This document shows positions 57,554 to 64,000 of a DNA stretch of 64,000 bases, in pieces; within the stretch, counting starts at the first letter, position 1, and the number at the start of each line of letters is the position of its first letter. A program made the translations under genes and the position numbers. The notes below the pieces were generated by a model that did no database searches, was not told the origin of the DNA, and saw only the letters and a program-made list of their open reading frames with translations. Source of the stretch: Ancylomarina euxina (GTDB lineage Bacteria > Bacteroidota > Bacteroidia > Bacteroidales > Marinifilaceae); assembly GCF_003863355.1 (NCBI RefSeq), contig NZ_QQWG01000004.1, positions 1 to 64,000 on the forward strand. Reading direction: 5' to 3'.

Positions 57554-58285
57554 ATGAAAAAATTACTTCTTACCCTAGTTGTTTGCATGAGTGTTTTAGG
57601 TGCATTTGCTCAGGATGCTGTGCAATTGAAAAATGACGGAAACGCCGCCCTAAAAGCGAAAGATTACAAAGCAGCTATCGTTCACCTTGAAAACTACTTA
57701 AGAACTCCTGAAGCAGCAGAAGATATTAAGACAGTCTATAATGTTGGATATGCAGCTTCCAAGGTTAAAGATTACGCTAAAGCTGTTATCTATTTTGACA
57801 AAACTATTGCAGCTAAATATAAATTGTCTAGTTCATTCTTAAGCAAAGCAACTGCTCTTAAGAAACTTAAGAAGTATGACGAAATGGTTGCTACTTTAAA
57901 AGCTGGTATAATCGCAGTTCCTGCTAAGAATGCTAAATTAACTAAAACTCTTGCTAAGCATTATCTAATCGAAGGACAGAAAGCTCAGAAAGCTTCTCAG
58001 TTTGATTCTGCTGAAGCATCTTACAAAGAGGCTATTGAATTGAAATCTGCTATGAAAACTGATGCTATCGTTAGCCTTGGTTCTCTATACTTCGGAGAAG
58101 GTGCTAAAATTCAAGCAGCTGCTAATCCTTTAGCTAATACTGAAAAAGAGAAATTTGCTGCTGAAATTACGAAAGCAAAAGCTTTCTACCAGAAAGCTGT
58201 TGCTCAGTACACAAAAGCTAAGACTCTTGCTCCTGCTAGAGAAGATATTGATTCTCTATTGAAAACAGTAAAAGCTGTATTGTAA
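57554..58285 (+). CDS. Secreted TPR-repeat protein
   Basis: A 243-residue protein whose start at 57554 gives a clean signal peptide (MKKLLLTLVVCMSVLGAFA). The rest is alanine- and lysine-rich TPR (NAALKAKDYKAAIVHLENYLR, KDYAKAVIYFDKTIAAKYK, FDSAEASYKEAIELKSAMK). It is similar in type to the other TPR gene, but not a close copy. It probably acts in the periplasm as a scaffold. Confidence 0.88.
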   Translation: MKKLLLTLVVCMSVLGAFAQDAVQLKNDGNAALKAKDYKAAIVHLENYLRTPEAAEDIKTVYNVGYAASKVKDYAKAVIYFDKTIAAKYKLSSSFLSKATALKKLKKYDEMVATLKAGIIAVPAKNAKLTKTLAKHYLIEGQKAQKASQFDSAEASYKEAIELKSAMKTDAIVSLGSLYFGEGAKIQAAANPLANTEKEKFAAEITKAKAFYQKAVAQYTKAKTLAPAREDIDSLLKTVKAVL

Positions 58286-58307
58286 TTCACAATCGCTTAA
58301 AAATATG

Positions 58308-58337
58308 AAAGGGATGCCAATGGCATCCCTTTTTTGT
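58308..58337 (+). terminator. Terminator of the TPR gene
   Basis: Stem AAAGGGATGCC/GGCATCCCTTT followed by T residues. Confidence 0.93.
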
Positions 58338-58382
58338 ATCTAATTTTTTGAAGCATCATCTTCAAACCATAATATGTATTTC

Positions 58383-59036
58383 TTAATTCTGCCCCAAATT
58401 TTTAAGAACTGAGAAAGTCTTATCAATGGCATCATCATTCACCACAATGGTAAATTCGTTGGTTGTTGAAATCACCTCACGAATATTAATTCCAGCCCAT
58501 GCAATACTCTTAAGAATATGATAATAGAAGCCGGCTTGTTGTGAATTCACATCTGGTAGCTTAAGAGTAACAGCGGATAAATGCCCACTTTTGCTCAACA
58601 AACTTTCTTCTTTGAAAATCGCTTCAACCTGTTCCGATAAGGATTGACTCACGACTAAATTTGATTCAAAAACACCTTGAACCATGGTATAAAAGAACTC
58701 CTGGTTTGGTCCAATGGCTCTAAGTAGATCGGTATGTCTCTCAATAAGCATACTTGAGTTCTTGTAAGTGTAATCTATCAATTGTGAACGAACAATGATA
58801 TCTCTTACAACGACTTCAGAACCAAGATGAGAAATTTTACCTTTCATTTTTGGAATCAACCTATTAATTGACATCACGATGGCACCACTTTTCACCTCGT
58901 CTCCGAAATATTGCTCCACTTCAGGTTGAATTTTACGAGCTAAAGAGGAAACATTGATTAATCCTTCGACCAAAGCCTCAGCAAGAAAAGGCTGGTGGGC
59001 AATAATTTTTTCTACTATTTGAGAGATACTTAGCAT
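58383..59036 (-). CDS. ACT-domain protein, unknown regulatory role
   Basis: A 217-residue soluble protein. The N-terminal helical half starts MLSISQIVEKIIAHQPFLAEALVEGLINVSSLARKIQPEVE. The C-terminal half resembles the paired ACT domains of aspartokinases (VTLKLPDVNSQQAGFYYHILKSIAWAGINIREVISTTNEFTIVVNDDAIDKTFSVLKNL). No kinase domain is present. Proteins of this type often sense amino acids; the ligand is not known here. It converges with the TPR gene. Confidence 0.82.
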   Translation of the reverse strand: MLSISQIVEKIIAHQPFLAEALVEGLINVSSLARKIQPEVEQYFGDEVKSGAIVMSINRLIPKMKGKISHLGSEVVVRDIIVRSQLIDYTYKNSSMLIERHTDLLRAIGPNQEFFYTMVQGVFESNLVVSQSLSEQVEAIFKEESLLSKSGHLSAVTLKLPDVNSQQAGFYYHILKSIAWAGINIREVISTTNEFTIVVNDDAIDKTFSVLKNLGQN

Positions 59037-59141
59037 ATGTATATATTTTTCTCAAAAATAGACAAATTGTTTAATTTTTCACACTAAATCAGCTATAAGA
59101 ATTGATCTAAGCTGCAATTAAATGAAAAACCTTACATTTTA

Positions 59142-59170
59142 TTGATCTAATCATAAATTGAATATCTTTA
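59142..59170 (+). promoter_or_regulatory. Promoter of thiD
   Basis: TTG (59142-59144), 18 bases, TATCTTTA (59163-59170), one mismatch to the -7 consensus. Transcription would begin at about 59176, just at the riboswitch. Confidence 0.6.
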
Positions 59171-59177
59171 TCACATC

Positions 59178-59256
59178 GTTAGGGGTGCTTGATAATTATC
59201 AGGCTGAGATAAAACCCTAGAACCTGATAGGCATAATTGCAGCGTAGGAAAACGAA
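59178..59256 (+). promoter_or_regulatory. TPP riboswitch (thi box)
   Basis: Has the conserved segments of the thiamine pyrophosphate aptamer in order: GGGGTGCTT, GGCTGAGAT, ACCCTAGAACCTGAT and GCGTAGGAAA. It is followed by a terminator and then thiD, so it should lower thiD expression when TPP is abundant. Confidence 0.95.
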
Positions 59257-59291
59257 TCTTTATAGATCTGGTGTATTTAGATACTCTTGTT

Positions 59292-59328
59292 CTGACCGTT
59301 TCGTATTCTACGAGTCGGTTTTTTTGTT
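59292..59328 (+). terminator. Riboswitch-controlled terminator of thiD
   Basis: Stem ACCG-ttt-CGTA/TACG-agt-CGGT with a T7 run, 36 bases after the aptamer and about 60 bases before the start codon. Confidence 0.8.
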
Positions 59329-59385
59329 CTAGAAAAGTTTGAATGAAGAAGCCAGTAAAATATGAAAAATGAAAAGTAGAACAAG

Positions 59386-60192
59386 ATGCACTATAAAAAA
59401 GTACTAACTATAGCAGGAAGTGATTCGAGTGGCGGAGCGGGTATTCAAGCCGACATCAAAAGTATTTCAGCTTGCCAATGTTATGCAAGCTCTGCCATAA
59501 CGGCCATCACAGCACAAAATACAATTGGCGTTCGCGATGTTCACGCTATTCCATCTGAAATATTACGATCACAGATCGAAGCGGTTCTTGATGATATTGG
59601 AACAGATGCCATTAAAATAGGCATGTTGCATTCTACTGAAAACATTCAGGTTATTGCCGATTGCCTGGATAAATATCAAATTAAGCATGTCGTTCTGGAT
59701 CCTGTAATGGTAGCGACTTCAGGAGATAAATTGTTATTAGATGACGCGATCAATCATTTAAAAAAAGTATTGTTTCCCAAGGTTAGAATCATCACACCTA
59801 ATCTACCTGAAGCTGAAATATTACTAGGTAGAAAAATTGAGAAACAGTCAGAGTTTCGTGGGATTGCAAAAGAATTGGCCGACAGATACCAGGTTTCAGT
59901 TTTATTAAAAGCGGGACACTTGGATGAAGAAGACTTAATAGACGTTTTGTATGATTTAGAGGTTTCAGAAAGTATCGATTTGGCTTCTAAACGTATTGAC
60001 ACAAAGAACACACATGGTACAGGTTGCTCTTTATCATCAGCCTTAGCTGCATTTCTGGCAAGGGGATTTAGTATCACAGAATCAGCTCAACGTGCTAAAA
60101 CTTATATTACAGAATCGATAAAAGCTGGAATAGATTATGAAATTGGCAAAGGTCATGGGCCAGTTCATCACTTTCATCAATATTGGGAATAA
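59386..60192 (+). CDS. thiD: Hydroxymethylpyrimidine/phosphomethylpyrimidine kinase
   Basis: Phosphorylates HMP and HMP-P in thiamine synthesis or salvage. The ribokinase-like signatures are VLTIAGSDSSGGAGIQADIKS (6-26), VVLDPVMVATSGDKLL and the anion-hole KNTHGTGCSLSSALAA with the catalytic cysteine. The 268-residue length is normal. No other thi gene is adjacent; TPP control supports the assignment over pyridoxal kinase. Confidence 0.95.
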   Translation: MHYKKVLTIAGSDSSGGAGIQADIKSISACQCYASSAITAITAQNTIGVRDVHAIPSEILRSQIEAVLDDIGTDAIKIGMLHSTENIQVIADCLDKYQIKHVVLDPVMVATSGDKLLLDDAINHLKKVLFPKVRIITPNLPEAEILLGRKIEKQSEFRGIAKELADRYQVSVLLKAGHLDEEDLIDVLYDLEVSESIDLASKRIDTKNTHGTGCSLSSALAAFLARGFSITESAQRAKTYITESIKAGIDYEIGKGHGPVHHFHQYWE

Positions 60193-60254
60193 TGATTCTA
60201 AAATGAATTAAAAATTTTTGCTTACATTTCAAATACAATTCAAAATTTGGAGTT

Positions 60255-60740
60255 ATGAAGGCATTTAAGTTCTTATTCACATTCGTATCTATACTAATTC
60301 TTTTAAGCTCTTGTCAAGAGCAAAGCCAAAAAGGAAGAACTAATACAAAGGCTTATAATCAAGAATTGGCTCTTAAATTAGAGGCTGATCAATACGGAAT
60401 GAGTTCTTATGTAATGGCTTTTCTAAAGAGAGGACCTAACAGAGGTCAGGACTCACTCACAGCTGCTAACTTGCAAAAGGCACATTTAGAGAATATCATG
60501 AAAATGGCCGAGGAAGGTACTTTAGTACTTGCCGGGCCCTTTATGGATGATGGAGATATTCGGGGTATTTATATTTTTAATGTGGCCACAGTAGAAGAAG
60601 CTAAAAAGCTGACAGAAAGTGATCCTGCCATTAAAGCGGGACGATTGGTTATGGAATTACATCCTTGGTATGGCTCTGCTGCAATCAAAGAGATCAATTC
60701 CATTCACAATCAACTAACAAAGCAATCTATTGCAGAATAA
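60255..60740 (+). CDS. YCII-domain lipoprotein
   Basis: A 161-residue lipoprotein with lipobox LLSSC. The YCII-related domain (about 50-140; MAFLKRGPNRGQDSLTAANLQKAHLENIMKMAEEGTLVLAGPFMDDGDIRGIYIFNVATVEEAKKLTESDPAIKAGRLVMELHPWYG) contains the conserved histidine and aspartate. The biochemical role of YCII proteins is mostly unknown. It is monocistronic. Confidence 0.87.
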   Translation: MKAFKFLFTFVSILILLSSCQEQSQKGRTNTKAYNQELALKLEADQYGMSSYVMAFLKRGPNRGQDSLTAANLQKAHLENIMKMAEEGTLVLAGPFMDDGDIRGIYIFNVATVEEAKKLTESDPAIKAGRLVMELHPWYGSAAIKEINSIHNQLTKQSIAE

Positions 60741-60761
60741 GTTCCTAATACCTATAAATAG

Positions 60762-60798
60762 AACACCTCTTCGTGAATACGAAGAGGTGTTTTTTTAA
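60762..60798. terminator. Terminator between the YCII gene and the Ni-SOD gene
   Basis: A 12-bp stem AACACCTCTTCG/CGAAGAGGTGTT with T7 on the plus strand. Confidence 0.92.
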
Positions 60799-60812
60799 GA
60801 TATACATTTGGA

Positions 60813-61286
60813 TTAATGCTTATGCTCTTCTTTGATAAAATAAGCATGATCAAAACCATGAACGGTATTGTTCAATTTCTTAATCATCTCCATATCGGTA
60901 CTCTGCTTGGCTTTCATCGCATACACGCAAATTTTATGCAGAAGCTCAAGTTGTTTCATACTTTTAGCCTTCATTACTGGATCATCACTCAATTTAACAC
61001 GCTGGAACATGAAATACTGAGTCGCAATAGCCTGTAATTTATTGGCATGTTCTTCCTTATTATTAACCCAGCGTATCAGCTGATTGTAATCTGGCTTTTC
61101 GACAGCAGACAGTTCAATAATTAGTTTCATACTCTTCTCAATGGTTTGAATATGCTCATACATCATTTTTACACGAGCTTCATCATTATAGATTCCACAT
61201 GGAATTTCACAGTGAGCATATGATTTGATTGATCCAAATCCCATAAACATTAGGCAAACAAGAGCCAATACTTTTATCTCTTTCAT
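60813..61286 (-). CDS. sodN: Nickel superoxide dismutase with Sec signal peptide
   Basis: Dismutates superoxide with a Ni centre. The hook motif HCEIPCGIY (25-33) matches the HCxxPCGxY that binds Ni through the N-terminal amine, the His side chain and two Cys. A hydrophobic signal peptide (MKEIKVLALVCLMFMGFGSIKSYA) ends exactly before H25, so signal peptidase I would expose the required N-terminal His. The mature part is about 133 residues, longer than the usual 117 by a His/Glu-rich tail (FIKEEHKH). No sodX-type protease gene is next to it. Likely periplasmic. Confidence 0.9.
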   Translation of the reverse strand: MKEIKVLALVCLMFMGFGSIKSYAHCEIPCGIYNDEARVKMMYEHIQTIEKSMKLIIELSAVEKPDYNQLIRWVNNKEEHANKLQAIATQYFMFQRVKLSDDPVMKAKSMKQLELLHKICVYAMKAKQSTDMEMIKKLNNTVHGFDHAYFIKEEHKH

Positions 61287-61444
61287 AATCGATGGTTTTA
61301 TTTTAAAAATTAATTGAAATTAATCCAATTAAGCGAGATCTGAAAATATAGTGAAGCCTAAATAAAGACAAGGCTGTATTTATTTAGCTTATCCAATAAA
61401 AACAAATAGGGCCTTAAAATATGAATTGAAATAGGCAATTCGTT

Positions 61445-61452
61445 TATATTTG
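61445..61452 (+). promoter_or_regulatory. -7 element directly ahead of the radical SAM gene
   Basis: TATATTTG ends 4 bases before the ATG at 61457, so the transcript would be almost or fully leaderless. A TTG lies 16 bases upstream, closer than usual. Confidence 0.5.
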
Positions 61453-61456
61453 CAAT

Positions 61457-62629
61457 ATGAATTCAGAACGTCCTTTTTGTTTAATGCCCTTTATTCATTA
61501 CCACGTGGGTAATGCAGGATATGTCAAAGCTTGTTGTGTATCCAATATCACATACGGTAATTGTAACACGCAAGCCTTCAGTGATATTTGGCGGGGTGAT
61601 GCCATAAATGCCTTAAGGAATAAATTTAAAAATGGGGAATTTGACCCGCGTTGTGCCGTTTGTTTAAAACTCGAAGAAGCAGGAGGTAAATCTATTAGAC
61701 AAGAGACTCACGAGCGATTTGTATGGAGAAATGAGAGCGAAGTAAATCCCTTGCCTATCTATTTTGACATTCGCTTTTCGAATGCCTGCAATTTTGCTTG
61801 TCGAACCTGTTGGCACGGTGCCAGTTCAGCCTGGTTTCCTGAGGCAAATAAACTGAAAAGAAACGCAGGCAATACAGCTTTAATTCAAAATATTACGGAT
61901 TTTAAGAATTTCATCTCTCAAACTGGGGAGGCACTTCTAAAAGCAGAAGAAATATACTTTGCTGGTGGAGAACCACTATTAAGCGAGGAGCATTATGCTC
62001 TTTTAAATTACCTAATTGATAATAAGCACACTAAACTTCGCCTACGATATAATACCAACTTTTCGGTACTTGAGTTTAAAGGGCATCAAATTCTTGATTA
62101 TTGGAAACAGTTCGAGCATGTGGAAATTTTAGCCAGTTTGGATGCCCATAAAAACCTAGGTGAGTATATTCGAAAGGGTTTTAATTGGAATATTTTTGTA
62201 GAGAACAGAAATGCCATTAGAGAATTGTCACACATCAGGTTCAAAATTGCACCCACCATTTCCGTTCTATCTATTGCCAACCTACCTGATTTATACAAAA
62301 CCTGTCTGGATCTGGAGATTATTGGAAAAGATGATTTCTATATCAATATATTGGAGCGACCTCATTTTTATAATATCAAAGCTATTCCTGAGCAATTAAA
62401 AAGTAAAATTGAAAAGTCCTTCGATGAATTTTATAGCTGGGCTAATCAAAATGAGATGCCTCAATCTGTCTTGAAACAATTTGAAGAATGCATAGCTTAT
62501 ATGCAAGCTGAAGACTTAAGTAAGCATTGGAAAAAGTTCATCGAAGAAACAGAACTCTTCGATAAAATGCGTGGGGAGTCATCAACTGACTTAAAAAACA
62601 CCTTCGGAACTTTCTATACAAATAAATAA
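61457..62629 (+). CDS. Twitch-domain radical SAM protein
   Basis: A 390-residue enzyme. The radical SAM [4Fe-4S] motif is C111-x3-C115-x2-C118 (CNFACRTC) in IYFDIRFSNACNFACRTCWHG. An N-terminal part carries C8, C26, C27, C66 and C69 (FCLMPF, KACCVSN, CAVCLKLEEAGG), which fits the twitch/SPASM-like auxiliary cluster found in front of the core in this family. A glycine-rich FAGGEPLL is the SAM-binding GGE motif. The substrate is unknown. It is transcribed divergently from the Ni-SOD gene, a neighbourhood that may be chance. Confidence 0.88.
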   Translation: MNSERPFCLMPFIHYHVGNAGYVKACCVSNITYGNCNTQAFSDIWRGDAINALRNKFKNGEFDPRCAVCLKLEEAGGKSIRQETHERFVWRNESEVNPLPIYFDIRFSNACNFACRTCWHGASSAWFPEANKLKRNAGNTALIQNITDFKNFISQTGEALLKAEEIYFAGGEPLLSEEHYALLNYLIDNKHTKLRLRYNTNFSVLEFKGHQILDYWKQFEHVEILASLDAHKNLGEYIRKGFNWNIFVENRNAIRELSHIRFKIAPTISVLSIANLPDLYKTCLDLEIIGKDDFYINILERPHFYNIKAIPEQLKSKIEKSFDEFYSWANQNEMPQSVLKQFEECIAYMQAEDLSKHWKKFIEETELFDKMRGESSTDLKNTFGTFYTNK

Positions 62630-62867
62630 TTATAATCCAGATCTATTTTCAGAATATTTAAGGTGAGATCCCCTTATTTTGATAACTAAATCTAGTTGCA
62701 AGCAGATTTTGAAGCTTAAAAAGTAGGAATAAAAAACCGATAAACAGGTGCTTACACGATTCTAACCCTACTCAGACGGCCCTATTTTAGGGCTATTCTG
62801 ACATAGGATGCTTCTTCGATTTAAATATGCCATTCTCAGAAGGGTCAGTCCAGAATAAAAGTCGCAA

Positions 62868-63881
62868 TTAGACCAAGTCTTTCATTTCAACATTCGTTTT
62901 GTGGAATTCCAGAGCATTTTTCACCTCATTTGCTGAAGAAGTTTGCATAAGTTCGTGGCATAATTTGGCTGCTCCGTAAAATTCCTTGCAATAGATTTTG
63001 AAGAAACGTTTCAGAATGGCAAAATTCTTATTGCCCTGCCAAGTTTGTTCATAAAGTTCTGTATGTTCCCAAAGCATTTTCAAACGAGTTCTTTCGTCCA
63101 CCTCGGATAGGTTTGGATTAAACAACCAGGGATCTTTGAAAATACCTCGACCAATCATCACACCATCAACTCCAAACTGATTTACCTTATCCAGACCATC
63201 TTGATAAGACAAGACATCACCATTTCCGATAATCTTAATATGAGGAGCAATCTCATTTCTTAAGGTTACCGCTTTGTTAATTTCGTTCCAATCAGCTAAA
63301 CCTTCTGACATCTGCTTTTGAATACGTCCATGAAGAATAAGCGCATCAATAGGCATACCTAATAAATGGGATACCCATGAGTCAGTCACAACTTCATTAA
63401 ATCCAATTCTAGTCTTCACACTTAAAGGTAGGTTTGAACCTTCTCGAGTTGCCAATATGATTTCCTTAGCGAGTTCAGGTTCTTGTATGAGAGCAGAGCA
63501 ACAACCCGATTTTACGACATTCTTTACAGGACAGCCCATATTGATATCAATGCCATCAAAATCAGTTTCTTGAGCAATATACTGAGCGGTCTTGTAATAT
63601 TTTTCGGGATTTTTACCCCAGATTTGAGCAATTAGCTTAACAGACTTATCTTTCAATAGTTTTTGCTCACTTGCACTAATTTGTAGGCGATGCTTGACCT
63701 TATCATGGCCAATTTCGTGACACAAACCATCCGTTGAGGTAAACTCAGAAAATAAAAGATGTAACTTATCTTTCTCTGAATTCCTCAAAACCATTTCACG
63801 GAAAACGGTATCAGTAACATCTTCCATAGGTGCCAATGAAAAGGAGGGACTCGTTTGTATCTGCCAAAAATTAGATTGCAT
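62868..63881 (-). CDS. dus: tRNA-dihydrouridine synthase
   Basis: FMN enzyme that reduces uridine to dihydrouridine in tRNA. LAPMEDVTDTVFRE (16-29), IAQIWGKNPEKYYKTAQ, DGIDINMGCPVKNVVKSGCCSALIQ with C117 as likely catalytic cysteine, and VDGVMIGRGIFKDPWLF are family signatures. The 337-residue length fits. It resembles a DusB/DusC-like member; the target position is not clear. It is monocistronic. Confidence 0.93.
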   Translation of the reverse strand: MQSNFWQIQTSPSFSLAPMEDVTDTVFREMVLRNSEKDKLHLLFSEFTSTDGLCHEIGHDKVKHRLQISASEQKLLKDKSVKLIAQIWGKNPEKYYKTAQYIAQETDFDGIDINMGCPVKNVVKSGCCSALIQEPELAKEIILATREGSNLPLSVKTRIGFNEVVTDSWVSHLLGMPIDALILHGRIQKQMSEGLADWNEINKAVTLRNEIAPHIKIIGNGDVLSYQDGLDKVNQFGVDGVMIGRGIFKDPWLFNPNLSEVDERTRLKMLWEHTELYEQTWQGNKNFAILKRFFKIYCKEFYGAAKLCHELMQTSSANEVKNALEFHKTNVEMKDLV

Positions 63882-64000
63882 TGCTTTTATTTAGAATTAA
63901 TAAACATTGCAAATCTAAAGTTTTTTTAACGAAAGGCAAAAGTAAAAAAGCCTTATCTCATGTTTAATTTGCTAACTAAACGTGAAATAAGGCTAAATGT

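Overview
The window looks like a chromosomal stretch of an AT-rich Bacteroidota, probably a free-living marine or sediment member near the Marinilabiliales (order-level placement is inference). The evidence is Bacteroidota-type promoters (TTTG, about 19 bases, TAnnTTTG), a 47-bp type II-C CRISPR repeat of the Bacteroides/Flavobacterium kind, a TonB-dependent receptor, VIT and TPR proteins with Bacteroidota signal peptides, and REP palindromes with RAYT transposases. No rRNA or tRNA gene was recognised.

1-13.5 kb, accessory region. A 21-bp tandem repeat runs in from the left edge. A strongly folded segment (320-516) follows, then a type II-C CRISPR-Cas locus: tracrRNA (minus), cas9-cas1-cas2 (plus), a shared bidirectional terminator, and an array of 22 identical 47-bp repeats with 21 spacers of 30 bp, transcribed on the minus strand. 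Each repeat contains a near-consensus Bacteroidota promoter. Beyond it lie a RAYT transposase, a small membrane protein, a 708-residue putative nucleic-acid-binding protein of unknown function, an orphan 17-base CRISPR repeat fragment in that gene's 3' region, and an AAA ATPase.

13.5-33.9 kb, mostly core. A biotin operon (bioA-bioF-bioG-bioC-bioD, minus strand) has a heptamer satellite between bioA and bioF. Then come a DAACS symporter, rluF, an LtaS-like sulfatase, a CDF metal exporter, an ABC-F protein, fabG, a thioesterase, a methyltransferase with an apparent internal deletion, a TonB-dependent receptor and two MacB/FtsX-type permeases.

33.9-38 kb. A 1.5-kb non-coding tract dense in TGTTTACA/TGTAAACA sites lies upstream of an XRE-type regulator; pyrK-pyrD follow.

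38-57.3 kb. Late cobalamin genes (threonine-P decarboxylase, cbiB, cobU, two tandem cobT paralogues, cobS, alpha-ribazole phosphatase) are split by about 11.5 kb holding a VIT/TPR protein, a GATase-like/HEAT lipoprotein, a frameshifted S41 peptidase, a TPR gene between two copies of a 0.3-kb repeat, a pirin, an unknown helical protein, a 21-bp phased repeat and a second RAYT. Both RAYT genes carry REP palindromes inside their own reading frames at the equivalent loop.

57.3-64 kb. A TPR protein, an ACT-domain protein, a TPP riboswitch with terminator ahead of thiD, a YCII lipoprotein, an apparently secreted nickel superoxide dismutase, a twitch/radical-SAM protein and a Dus enzyme.
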